Positions 54,137-62,645 of a DNA stretch of 64,000 bases are shown piece by piece. Below the pieces are notes generated by a model. The model made no database searches. It was not told the origin of the DNA and saw only the letters and a program-made list of their open reading frames with translations. A program made the position numbers and the translations under genes. The stretch covers positions 294,484-358,483 of the forward strand of contig NZ_JAAKEL010000003.1 of NCBI RefSeq assembly GCF_011039205.1, in the 5' to 3' direction. The stretch comes from Dysgonomonas sp. ZJ279. GTDB lineage: Bacteria; Bacteroidota; Bacteroidia; Bacteroidales; Dysgonomonadaceae. How positions within the stretch are numbered: position 1 is the stretch's first letter; each line of letters opens with the position of its first letter.

Positions 54137-55024
54137 ATGAAAAAGTCAATATCATATCTACCATCAGCCAATCAGCGAGATTTGCATTACATTGTTGAAT
54201 CTATCCTGACACGGATCAAGCATACCGAAATGATTATCCTTTTTGGAAGCTATGCCCGTAATGATTATGTGGCGTATGATGAGAAATATGAATTTGGCAA
54301 AATACAGTTCTACGTGAGCGACTATGATATATTGGTTGTTACGAGCGGAGTTTCGGACGGAGTAGCAATCAAAGCTCTCGGTAATATAGAAGATTTGTAC
54401 TACGATAGGGCAAAAGACCCAGATCGACAGCCTCCCGTTCAGTTTATCAGTGAGGATATGAAAAAGCTAAACAAATATCTGAAAGAAGGTAGGTATTTTT
54501 ACACCCAAATAAAACAAGAAGGTGTTATATTATATGATAGCGGAAAACACAAACTTGCCCGAAGACGCAAACTTAGCTTTGAAGAAATAAAGCAACAAGC
54601 TGAGGAATATTTTAATGACAAATTTCAAAGTGCTAATGAATTTCTAGAAAATGCTAATTTTAATTATAGCAAAAAATGGTATAAAAAATCATCTTTTATG
54701 CTTCATCAAGCCTGTGAAAGTTATATTTATGCCATTCGCTTAGTTTTCACATTAGAGAATCCCAAACAACATAATCTATCAAAGCTATTAAACTCAGTAA
54801 AGAAATATTCAGTCGAGTTTATAAAAGTTTTTCCACAAGATACTCCCGAAGAAAAACGCCTTTTCGAACTTGTTAAAGCTGCTTATGTAAACGGTCGCTA
54901 CGATCCTGATTTTGTGGTAACGAAAGAGGATATTGATGCGTTGGTTCCGAAAGTGGAGTTATTGAGGGATATAACTAAAAGGATTTGTGAGGAGAAAATT
55001 AGGGATTATGGGGAGAGAGGGTAA
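54137..55024 (+). CDS. Nucleotidyltransferase-HEPN fusion protein (MNT-HEPN)
   Basis: A 295-residue two-domain protein. The N-terminal polymerase-beta-type domain has GSYAR (37-41) and the metal pair SDYDIL (Asp62 and Asp64). The C-terminal HEPN domain (about 155-290) has helices LHQACESYIYAIRLVF and KAAYVNGRYDPDFVVTKEDI. In the MntA-HepT system these domains are separate: the MNT antitoxin AMPylates the HEPN RNase. A fused pair could be self-controlled. It is first of three close genes, the next starting 30 nt on. No RxxxxH core was clearly identified, so RNase activity is open. Confidence 0.82.
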   Translation: MKKSISYLPSANQRDLHYIVESILTRIKHTEMIILFGSYARNDYVAYDEKYEFGKIQFYVSDYDILVVTSGVSDGVAIKALGNIEDLYYDRAKDPDRQPPVQFISEDMKKLNKYLKEGRYFYTQIKQEGVILYDSGKHKLARRRKLSFEEIKQQAEEYFNDKFQSANEFLENANFNYSKKWYKKSSFMLHQACESYIYAIRLVFTLENPKQHNLSKLLNSVKKYSVEFIKVFPQDTPEEKRLFELVKAAYVNGRYDPDFVVTKEDIDALVPKVELLRDITKRICEEKIRDYGERG

Positions 55025-55054
55025 GATATAACATTAATCTAATACATAAAAATT

Positions 55055-55858
55055 ATGCCTAATCAAAACATTCGAAGATTTCAAGAATCTATAACCAGAG
55101 AATTAGATATAACTAAAGATAGAGTAAGAGATTTAATTGGAAATGCAAATTGGGGGGAAGAAGGTAGATATAAAGAAGCAATTTTAAGTAAGATTATTTC
55201 ACAGTTTCTTCCTACAAATTTAAAAATAGGAACAGGTTTTATTCTTGCAAATAATGATTATATCAATGGCCGGGATAGCCGGATATCTCATCAACTTGAT
55301 ATAATAATATATGAAGATAAGACTCCTGTTATTTTTAGAGAAGGGGATTTCGTCATTTTAACTGAAAATGCAGTTAGAGCAGTTATTGAAGTGAAAGCTA
55401 ATATTATCAATTATAGTAGAGATAATGATAACTCATTTAATAAAATAATTGAAAAGTTAAACGGATTAAGAGATTTTGAATCATTTGTTGATAATGGAGT
55501 TCATCGAAAGAAATTTATAGGATTATTTTCATTTGGCTATAATGGAGATTTTAATGCGAATAGAATTGCAGAAGCATTAAGAACTTCAAGGGGACTCGTT
55601 AATCACATTTCACTTGGACCTAATAAATTTATACGATTTTGGGAAAACCCTGATGGTTTAATACCTCCAGTACCCAGAAATTCACCTTGTTATATTAAGT
55701 ATAATTTAGAGAATCTGTCATTTTCTTATTTCATTTCCAATCTTTTACATATAGTATCTGATGAAAATCCTGTTGATAGATATTGGTTCTCTTTCCCAAT
55801 TGAGGGTACAAAAGAGATACATAGAGAAGAACCCATTATCTACCTAGAAAACAATTAA
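55055..55858 (+). CDS. DUF6602-like protein with PD-(D/E)XK nuclease signature
   Basis: A 267-residue soluble protein. The pattern GRYKEAILSKIISQFLPTNL, then GFILAN, then SHQLDIIIYE, and later VRAVIEVKANI matches DUF6602-type proteins. Asp82, Glu112 and Lys114 form a D...ExK set expected of the PD-(D/E)XK fold, with Glu36 or Glu41 in the first helix. It follows the MNT-HEPN gene after 30 nt and precedes the next by 7 nt. Nuclease activity and a defence role are inference. The base composition is more AT-rich than the core genes. Confidence 0.7.
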   Translation: MPNQNIRRFQESITRELDITKDRVRDLIGNANWGEEGRYKEAILSKIISQFLPTNLKIGTGFILANNDYINGRDSRISHQLDIIIYEDKTPVIFREGDFVILTENAVRAVIEVKANIINYSRDNDNSFNKIIEKLNGLRDFESFVDNGVHRKKFIGLFSFGYNGDFNANRIAEALRTSRGLVNHISLGPNKFIRFWENPDGLIPPVPRNSPCYIKYNLENLSFSYFISNLLHIVSDENPVDRYWFSFPIEGTKEIHREEPIIYLENN

Positions 55859-55865
55859 ATATAAG

Positions 55866-56831
55866 ATGAATGTTATCGAAGTAAATAAAAAACGTTTAGT
55901 ACTTTTAAAAAAGATGCATAAGGCTGTTGAAAGTTCGGTTTCTTTTGTAAAAAAGAAATCAATTAAATCACCAGAAGAACCAGATTTTATTGCGTCTCTT
56001 TGTCTTAATTTTACACCTTCCTTATTTAATTTACTCAAAACCACTTTTCCAAAGAATAAGTTTGCGGTTACAAGTATCTATTGTCATCAAAAGCCTATTG
56101 TCGATATAAGACATAGCAAATGTCCTGAATTAGGTGATATCTTATTTGTCTATATCTACACTGATAGGATGGGAAATATAGAACTTAATTCATTATTATT
56201 ACAGGCTAAGATGTCCATAAATACATCAGCTATAATCGCTGCGACCGATTTGCATCAATTAGAACTTTATACAAAATGGCCTGATTTCACCTATAAACGT
56301 GCAGGTAAGTTAAACGGGATAGCAAGGTCTATTATTCCTAAAACGATAAATGATGGAGCTCAATACCTAATGATTAATAATGCTAGAGGATATAAACTAC
56401 CTTGGGTTAGAAAACCGTTTTCAATGGGGTGTTCTATTCCTTCTAATCCTCTTAATATGAATAATAAATTGACGAGTGAGCTTATTAATTTTTTGAAATT
56501 TAAATCTGGTAGAACATTTGAAGGAGATCCTAGTAAAACAAATGATGATTGGACGAAAATGATTTGGGATTTAATAGAAATTGCTAAATCAGTAGTCTCT
56601 AGACGTAAAAATATTGGGTTAAATGATTTCACAAGACAGCAAGCATATAAACATGATGGTTGTTGCTTTTATAAATCCGATATAGACAATTCTATTCTTC
56701 AGAATTTACATAATCATCTAGATAGAGGAAATAATGATTATGTTAACAATGACTCAAGTAAAGATGATTTAGGAGCAACATCAATTGTTTTAATAGAGTG
56801 TAATGAACAATATGATAACTTTAATGATTAG
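55866..56831 (+). CDS. Uncharacterised protein with E-L-G-D ... Q-A-K nuclease-like signature
   Basis: A 321-residue protein. The segment CPELGDILFVYIYTDRMG followed by SLLLQAKMS gives Glu88, Asp91, Gln113 and Lys115, an arrangement like the D...QxK variant of PD-(D/E)XK enzymes. The motif QLELYTKWPDFTY follows at about 131-143. The C-terminal part is helical (LTSELINFLKFKSG) and ends in an acidic Asn-rich tail. It is 7 nt downstream of the DUF6602-like gene, so the two are probably partners. It overlaps the convergent operon by 4 nt. The function is unknown. Confidence 0.6.
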   Translation: MNVIEVNKKRLVLLKKMHKAVESSVSFVKKKSIKSPEEPDFIASLCLNFTPSLFNLLKTTFPKNKFAVTSIYCHQKPIVDIRHSKCPELGDILFVYIYTDRMGNIELNSLLLQAKMSINTSAIIAATDLHQLELYTKWPDFTYKRAGKLNGIARSIIPKTINDGAQYLMINNARGYKLPWVRKPFSMGCSIPSNPLNMNNKLTSELINFLKFKSGRTFEGDPSKTNDDWTKMIWDLIEIAKSVVSRRKNIGLNDFTRQQAYKHDGCCFYKSDIDNSILQNLHNHLDRGNNDYVNNDSSKDDLGATSIVLIECNEQYDNFND

Positions 56832-57568
56832 TTTGTCAATGTATCTATTTTTAAAATTTTAAACTTCCCTTCATTAAAAGTTAGTTTCTTTCTTATAGTA
56901 TCAGTATCAACATCTTTAAGATTCTTAGCATAAACGATTTTAAGGAATAAGGCTATATCGTCCTGCTTATTTATCCGAAAATGATTCCAGATATTCCAAC
57001 CGAAATGGTATAAATCTATGTTTTGTAAATCTTTCACTCTTACGGGTTCTACATCCTTTAGTTCAGTTCCTGTAGAATATTGAATAATATATTCACATTT
57101 GCGGTTTATATTCTGATCATCCGCAAATGGTGCAAAAGTTGTTCTTGTATATTGAATAGCAACTTCAAGCACTTCTCGTTTTCTTATAATTTCGTCCTGC
57201 TCGTGCTTTTCCCTTATTACATCAAGTTCATTAATAAGAGGTGCTTCATTTTCGATAGGTTCTTCTGGCTCTGACTCAATGGCAGGTTCAACAACTTCAA
57301 CCGTATTGGATTCGGCTATTATATCCTGATTTTCTATTACTTGTTTTCGTCTTTTGAATAATGGAGGGATAACTTTCTGAATGATTTCGAGATAAGAAAT
57401 GAAAAAGACTAATCCGACTACGAATATAATAATGAACACAAGGTTTGCCCCGAAATCATCAAATCCCCACTTTGCAATAAAGAGATAGCGAAATATTAAT
57501 GCAAGTGCAGCGATTCCCGTGCTTCCGCATATAATGAGTAATATATTTTCAGGGTCTTTGTAATTCAT
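56828..57568 (-). CDS. Hypothetical membrane protein, last gene of the integrase operon
   Basis: A 246-residue protein with two predicted membrane helices (about 8-30 and 42-62), a basic patch FKRRKQ, a long acidic linker rich in Glu and Pro (about 78-115), and a C-terminal domain of about 115 residues containing QYTRTTFAPFADD and YHFGWNIWNHFRINKQDDIALFLKIVY. The soluble domain would lie in the cytoplasm. Its start is 10 nt after the HEAT-like gene. I do not recognise the family with certainty. Confidence 0.6.
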   Translation of the reverse strand: MNYKDPENILLIICGSTGIAALALIFRYLFIAKWGFDDFGANLVFIIIFVVGLVFFISYLEIIQKVIPPLFKRRKQVIENQDIIAESNTVEVVEPAIESEPEEPIENEAPLINELDVIREKHEQDEIIRKREVLEVAIQYTRTTFAPFADDQNINRKCEYIIQYSTGTELKDVEPVRVKDLQNIDLYHFGWNIWNHFRINKQDDIALFLKIVYAKNLKDVDTDTIRKKLTFNEGKFKILKIDTLTN

Positions 57569-57578
57569 ATTGTCAACT

Positions 57579-58112
57579 TTAATATTTCTGTAAACTCTTT
57601 CCTTTTTGCATTGCCTTTAGAATATTCTTTCGGACGGCTCGTATAGATGGAACTAAATCGCCTTCCATCATTGCAAGCATTGTTTTCAATTCTTGCACTA
57701 ACTCAGGAATGGGACGGCATAATTCGTAAGCGATTTTCATACAAAGCGATTTTACTCCGGGCAATTCCTGATTAGACATCATTCCCTCTAAACAGAAATC
57801 CAGAAAATCTACTCTTGGCGGATTCGGAAATGGCTGTCTGTAAAGCAAATTGAGCATTACTCTCCGTTTTCCTCCATGCTTGCAGACTAGTACATTATCA
57901 ATCAATTGATCTTGCTTCTTGTATAGCCACTCGTTATCCTGTGTCGAAAAATGGGTAAATATCCAAGCGGCATGATACCCGATGGCTTCATCGTCACCAA
58001 TCACTAAGTCATATAATTCTTGTTTTCGGCTGTCGCTATCATGAGTCAGACGAAGTATCTCATTGATATCGTCCATTCCTATACGTTGCGAAAGCCTAGC
58101 TTTAAAATCCAT
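57579..58112 (-). CDS. HEAT-repeat-like hypothetical protein
   Basis: A 177-residue helical protein made of paired helices, for example AIGYHAAWIFTHFSTQDNEWLYKKQDQLIDNV and GGKRRVMLNLLYRQPFPNPPRVDFLDFCLEGM. These resemble short HEAT repeats like those in alkylation-repair or phycocyanobilin-lyase scaffolds. No catalytic residue is obvious, so a binding role is likely. It follows the Fic gene after 2 nt and may be its partner or target. Function unknown. Confidence 0.6.
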   Translation of the reverse strand: MDFKARLSQRIGMDDINEILRLTHDSDSRKQELYDLVIGDDEAIGYHAAWIFTHFSTQDNEWLYKKQDQLIDNVLVCKHGGKRRVMLNLLYRQPFPNPPRVDFLDFCLEGMMSNQELPGVKSLCMKIAYELCRPIPELVQELKTMLAMMEGDLVPSIRAVRKNILKAMQKGKSLQKY

Positions 58113-58114
58113 AT

Positions 58115-58699
58115 TTAGTTATTCTTATTAATCAGATTAACAACAACTTTTACCATCATATCTTTTTCTTCGGTTCGGCTTTCGGCAATCATCAAAGTAA
58201 GTGCAACAAGTGTATTATTCTCGATAAGTCTGGTACTATCACTTCTATATAAAATACCGTTATTCTCTAAAAACCACAGGAACAGAAATGCGGCAATACG
58301 CTTGTTGCCATCACTAAACGAATGGTTTTTAGTAACCAAATACAATAACATAGAGGCTTTTTCTTCTATGCTGGGATATAGTTCTTCTCCTCCAAAAGTT
58401 TGATAAATGGTACTGATAGAACTTTTGAATGATTGGTCTTTTTCGTTTCCGAATAAGCCTCCGCTTCCGAACTTATCTCTAAGCACATGAATAGCCTCCA
58501 TAGCATTGTCATAGTTGGCTTTGAAAGATTCTTCTGTAGTAGTCTTTTCTATTTCGAGTTTTTGAAAATCGTATCTGTCTAATGTATCTAAAGCATAGGT
58601 GTAATCTTTTATCACACGCAATAGTCCTGTTGCTTGATTATCAGACTGAGTTTTATTTATTCTTATTTCTTCTTTATTCATTGATCTATGTTTTTTCAT
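58115..58699 (-). CDS. Fic/DOC family protein
   Basis: Fic-fold enzyme, 194 residues. The active-site motif HSFSDGNKR is at 126-134 and complete, so NMP transfer (usually AMPylation) is expected. The upstream helices (EESFKANYDNAMEAIHVLRDKFG) and the TIYQTFGGEELYPSIEEKA flap region belong to the domain. Related proteins annotated as RhuM/Fic carry a larger N-terminal part that is absent here. No separate Fic antitoxin is adjacent; the HEAT-like gene after 2 nt is one candidate partner. A start at Met7 (58681) is possible. Confidence 0.85.
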   Translation of the reverse strand: MKKHRSMNKEEIRINKTQSDNQATGLLRVIKDYTYALDTLDRYDFQKLEIEKTTTEESFKANYDNAMEAIHVLRDKFGSGGLFGNEKDQSFKSSISTIYQTFGGEELYPSIEEKASMLLYLVTKNHSFSDGNKRIAAFLFLWFLENNGILYRSDSTRLIENNTLVALTLMIAESRTEEKDMMVKVVVNLINKNN

Positions 58700-58705
58700 T
58701 TTTAG

Positions 58706-59110
58706 TTACGGCAAATAGTAATCATGCATCATTTCTTGTGGATACCCATCATGATAAAATATAATAAGTAATATTGAGATGGAGAATGGGAGCAAACATG
58801 AAATAATAAAATATCCATAATATATTATTTTGTGACAAAGATTATTTTCCTCCATTTTATTCAAAGACAAGTCAAAAACCATTAGTAATGAATATAATAT
58901 ATTCGCTATACCCATCATAATCAAATATCCAATTCCCTGAAATAATATAGTAAAGATTGTTACTTCAAAATACGGAGCAGGAATAAGAATTCCCCCAACA
59001 ATACAATAGCTAATAAATCCTAAAAATCCAGAAATAATTAATGCTATATTATATTTCTTTCGATTTTTTTGCCACCACTCTTTTACATAAAATTCTTCAT
59101 CCATAGCCAT
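58706..59110 (-). CDS. Small membrane protein with four predicted helices
   Basis: A 134-residue protein: a short acidic and aromatic N-terminus (EEFYVKEWWQKNRKK) followed by hydrophobic segments near 23-43, 48-68, 70-85 and 98-118. It is placed 8 nt after the integrase gene and 6 nt before the Fic gene. No family was recognised. In a Fic-containing operon it could be a membrane effector or an immunity protein, but that is conjecture. Confidence 0.55.
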   Translation of the reverse strand: MAMDEEFYVKEWWQKNRKKYNIALIISGFLGFISYCIVGGILIPAPYFEVTIFTILFQGIGYLIMMGIANILYSLLMVFDLSLNKMEENNLCHKIIYYGYFIISCLLPFSISILLIIFYHDGYPQEMMHDYYLP

Positions 59111-59118
59111 TTATTTAA

Positions 59119-60219
59119 TTATCTCAAACTTATCTTATTAGCCGACTCCCTTTTCTTTGCATTTACCAAGTCAGCATAAATCTGTGTTGTAGATACATTT
59201 TTATGAGTAAGCATCTTACTCACAGTATAGATATCAGTACCTAAAGCAACCTGCAAGGTAGCAAAAGTATGGCGAAAACAGTGAAATGTAATATGCTTTG
59301 TTATCCCTGCATTGGACACCCAATCTTTCAGAGGTTGTTGAGTCATGGACTTTGTTAGTCCCTTGAATACTTTACCTTTGCCTCTTTCTCCGCATAACTC
59401 CAATGCTTCATCGCTAATGGGTAAGGTGGTTTCAGTTTCTGTCTTTTCGGTTCTTAAACGCATACAATAACCACCATCGGAAGCAGGAAGTATTTCTTTC
59501 CAATCCAATTTTAGGACATCACTTATCCGTAAACCTGTCATACACGAAAATATAGATGCAGATTTCAATATAGGGAAGTCGCAAGGTGTATTGGCTAATG
59601 TTTTTAATTCGTCCAAAGTCAGGTATTCTTTCTTTACATCTGTGGTATCGATTGAGTCCAGATATTCATTGAGGTTCTCTCTGAAAAACTTTTCTTTGTA
59701 TGCTATTTTCAGTAAGGCTCTGAATGTGGAGAAATATCCTGATGCTGAATTTTGCGATATGCGAAGATCTTTGTGCTTCAGTTGTTTTGCATCCATCAGA
59801 TAATCCCGAAAGCGGTTGCACAAGTCTACGTTTATATCACCAAAGGTACATTTGCCTTTGACAAAATTGGAAAAGTGCTGATAGACTTTCATCCACTTCT
59901 GGTCTTTCTTTTCGGCTTTGAGTTTGTAATAAGCGAGAAAGTCGACTTTCTTTTTATTCTTATCCAGAAAACCATATTCCTCATTAATTATTGCCTGTAC
60001 TCTCATGCTGCGGATAACTTCGGCTTTCATCAGCATCTCATTATTATACTCCTTTTCAATTTCGTTGCGTGGTCGTCCATAAATATAGATACCTAAATAT
60101 TCCCTTCGTATCATCTTCATCGAATGAGGGTCACGAATGGCAGGATAATAGTCGAGATACAGACTTTTTCTTCCTGCTGTAATATCACGCTGTCGAAGTG
60201 CTACTTTGCTTACTCCCAT
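59119..60219 (-). CDS. Tyrosine recombinase / integrase
   Basis: Site-specific recombinase of 366 residues. The N-terminal Arm-like part (LRQRDITAGRKSLYLDYYP) and a SAM-like core-binding domain (VYQHFSNFVKGKCTFGDI) are followed by the catalytic domain: the first Arg in TGLRISDVLKLDW, then HCFRHTFATL (HxxR) and MLTHKNVSTTQIYAD with the Tyr nucleophile. All catalytic residues are present. It starts 2 nt after the HTH gene, so recombinase, regulator and four downstream genes form one operon. The attachment site was not found. Confidence 0.93.
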   Translation of the reverse strand: MGVSKVALRQRDITAGRKSLYLDYYPAIRDPHSMKMIRREYLGIYIYGRPRNEIEKEYNNEMLMKAEVIRSMRVQAIINEEYGFLDKNKKKVDFLAYYKLKAEKKDQKWMKVYQHFSNFVKGKCTFGDINVDLCNRFRDYLMDAKQLKHKDLRISQNSASGYFSTFRALLKIAYKEKFFRENLNEYLDSIDTTDVKKEYLTLDELKTLANTPCDFPILKSASIFSCMTGLRISDVLKLDWKEILPASDGGYCMRLRTEKTETETTLPISDEALELCGERGKGKVFKGLTKSMTQQPLKDWVSNAGITKHITFHCFRHTFATLQVALGTDIYTVSKMLTHKNVSTTQIYADLVNAKKRESANKISLR

Positions 60220-60221
60220 AG

Positions 60222-61148
60222 TTACAGAGTTATTTGAGGTTGAAACAATTTATCTAAATCAGGCTTTGATATTTTTACATATCGCCCTTCTTTTACTTTA
60301 GGTATATTATGATACTTCACATAATGATAGAGAGCATCACGAGTGAGGTTATACTTTTGCATGGCTTCTTCTGTGGTATAATATTCGGCTTCTTTGGGTT
60401 GCTCGTAACCTTTGGCTATGTCGAAGTCTTTCTTTGAATACAGCACTTTACGTCCGTCTTTCTTTCGTGGAATATTCTGCTCGGATACAAAACTGTATAT
60501 GGCTGCCGTTGAGAGATTATACTTCTCTTGAATATCTTCTACCGAATACCATTCTTTAATATCCTGACTTTCGTTAAAGCCTTTCTTTTCAAAATATTTA
60601 TCGATATGCTCTTTACTGAAATATGATTTACCTCGTATCAATGTTTTAGGGATATTGTTTTCTCGGGCAATCTTATAGAGCCATGATTCTTTGATATTGA
60701 ATTTATCTTTAATCTCGGCTACTGTATATAATTCGGTTAATGGTTTTGGCTCTTTACTTGGCTTGGCTCTATATTCATACTCCTCAACATTGTCAAACAT
60801 ATTATCTATGTCCGCTTTTCGGATAAATGTTTTACCATCCATCTGTACAGCTTTAAGATTACCTCTGTGCAAATAACGGTAAACGGTTGTTCGCTCAATA
60901 CCAAGCAGAAAAGCGGTCTCTGATACCGAGAGATATTCCTTATCTTTTATTTTATCGTATTTATCACTTATCTTTTGTATCTCCTGCATGGTAGAGTAAT
61001 TTATACCTACCATCTTGAACTGTCTCTTACCTTGCTTGTATGCTTTGGAGTTGCACTTATGCGAACAATAACGTGTAGTCGTTTTTTGTGCAGTGAAAGT
61101 TTTTCCACAGCACTCGCATTTCTTCTTTATTTGCATTTTACTACTCAT
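60222..61148 (-). CDS. Multi-HTH DNA-binding protein with zinc-ribbon N-terminus
   Basis: A 308-residue protein. Four Cys in CECCGKTF and YCSHKCNSKAY form a small zinc-ribbon-like element. Then come four successive HTH_17/excisionase-like modules of about 45-50 residues: YLSVSETAFLLGIERTTVYR, LYTVAEIKDKFNIKESWLYK, WYSVEDIQEKYNLSTAAIYS and YYTTEEAMQKYNLTRDALYH. The start at 61148 has a clear AAAGGAG ribosome site 5-6 nt upstream, rare in this genome; a longer frame to 61193 runs into the TGTTG repeats. It leads the integrase operon and is probably its regulator and excisionase. Confidence 0.85.
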   Translation of the reverse strand: MSSKMQIKKKCECCGKTFTAQKTTTRYCSHKCNSKAYKQGKRQFKMVGINYSTMQEIQKISDKYDKIKDKEYLSVSETAFLLGIERTTVYRYLHRGNLKAVQMDGKTFIRKADIDNMFDNVEEYEYRAKPSKEPKPLTELYTVAEIKDKFNIKESWLYKIARENNIPKTLIRGKSYFSKEHIDKYFEKKGFNESQDIKEWYSVEDIQEKYNLSTAAIYSFVSEQNIPRKKDGRKVLYSKKDFDIAKGYEQPKEAEYYTTEEAMQKYNLTRDALYHYVKYHNIPKVKEGRYVKISKPDLDKLFQPQITL

Positions 61149-61591
61149 AATTTCTCCTTTATTTCTCCCTGTTTTTGTTGCACCATGTTGCATGGTGTTG
61201 CACAGTGTTGTAATTATATATTATCTATGAACAAAAATTATGCCTATTTTGTATTTTGACAAAAACGGTACAATTGTGACAGAAAAACTGTCACATAATT
61301 CATTAATATTGATCTCCAAAGATAAAAATAGAAAAGAAAAAGTCGCTATAAAATAGCAACTTAGTTATACATTATAGGTAATATCTATTAATGTTGATTA
61401 GTTATCATTTGCCGATACAGAAAATTAATTTATGCATTATATCAAGTAGTTATGTGTTTTAAGGTGGACTATAGGTGTACTTATTTGCGCTTTGTAGTTA
61501 CTTTCTACTTTGGAAAGTAAGTAAAAGTAACATTGGTGATTATTTCTCCTTTTATTTCGCCAAGATAGTGGATAATCTGACGAGTGTTAAA
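61149..61591. promoter_or_regulatory. Control region upstream of the integrase operon
   Basis: 443 nt with no gene. It holds the TGTTG array, the dyad TGTGACAG/CTGTCACA (61275-61295, 5-nt loop), a minus-strand TATCTTTG box at 61324-61317, and a nested hairpin GTTACTTT...AAAGTAAC at 61497-61531. The density of dyads suggests promoters, operators or recombinase arm sites. Confidence 0.5.
61176..61210. repeat. Four TGTTG repeats at exact 10-bp spacing
   Basis: TGTTG begins at 61176, 61186, 61196 and 61206; the first three are followed by CA, and the array ends at a TAATT. Ten base pairs is about one helical turn, so all copies face one side of the DNA. It lies 28 bp upstream of the HTH gene start. 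Confidence 0.85.
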
Positions 61592-62437
61592 TTAATCCCA
61601 TTCAATTTCTTTTAAATATTTAGAGTCTTCTGGATAATGCTTCAATATAAAAGATTTTAATACATCTTTTTCCTTGATATTTAAATTGAACTCCTTGTAA
61701 GCAGCTATATGCATGGCTTTAATTATAGCACAATGTACTTCTTCTATTTCATCTTGTCTATTAAAACTATGTCTAGATACATCTAACTCTAAACTTTCTT
61801 TGATATTAAGGGAATATTCTAATATATTTAAACTAGTATATCTAGTATAGTAATCATTCAGGAAACCAATAGAATAGTCTTCGTTTTTAACAAAAATTCC
61901 ATTGTTATATATAGAGTTTAAATCAAATTTGCAATAATCAAAATTTCCCAATGGATTGTATCTATAATCATTAACAGCATTCATATTTTGACTTTCTGTA
62001 TGTTCACTAAAATAGGGTATTGAATAATGATACTTACCTGAACCATTATATAAATACATCTGCCATGTTTCAATTTCTATCGCTGGATTAGATAACCCTC
62101 TTTTTTTTGCCAAACTTGAAATGTGCTTTTTTGTCGCACTCTCAACATCAATAAGTTTGTCTGTGTTATTGTTGAAGAATACATAATAACTATAAAATTC
62201 ATTATCTAATCTGTCTTCTACAGAAGCGATTATATATTCAAGAATATCATTTTTACTAATCTTAGATATAACGAGATTATCTATTTTTTCTCTAGAAACT
62301 ATTAATTTTTCTTCTTGGTAAATAAATCTAGCAGAATCAATTTCAAAATCTCCAATTTTCTCATAAATTAGTTTTGTTTTATGGGGGTTAAAAAGAAAAA
62401 TACAAAACGCCGCGCCCTTGTGTGTAGCTTGAAAGCC
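61592..62437 (-). pseudogene. Start-less gene of unknown function (5'-truncated)
   Basis: The frame is open from 62437 to the stop at 61592 (281 codons), yet contains no ATG or GTG; the first possible start is a TTG at 62113. Protein-like sequence continues well upstream of that TTG (KLIYEKIGDFEIDSARFIYQ and ILEYIIASVEDRLDNEFYSY), so the true N-terminus is missing. The upstream edge, at about 62400, coincides with a shift to more GC-rich, repeat-bearing DNA. No family was recognised; the C-terminal half is rich in Tyr and Asn. It looks like a gene cut by insertion or recombination. Confidence 0.6.
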
Positions 62438-62645
62438 TCATAAATAAAGGGTTTCGGATATATTTCGAGTGTGAGGCTATTTTATTTTGAATGATACTAA
62501 TGTCATGTTTATAGCATATGATTGTCATGTGAGGCGAGTAAACGAGGGGCTTTGTGCCTCTTTTTTTGTGTCTAGGTGTTTAAGTTTTGATTAATGAGCG
62601 CCTTTTGTGTTTTAGTAATCGTAAAAAGAAGGTGTTTAATCGGCG

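Noticed and set aside
54137..55024. Naming the first accessory gene as the MntA-HepT toxin-antitoxin
   Set aside because: Both domains are in one polypeptide and the catalytic RxxxxH of HepT RNases was not clearly identified, so only the domain architecture is claimed.
61176..61210. CRISPR array
   Set aside because: The repeat unit is only 5-7 bp with 3-bp spacers; it is a phased binding-site array, not CRISPR.
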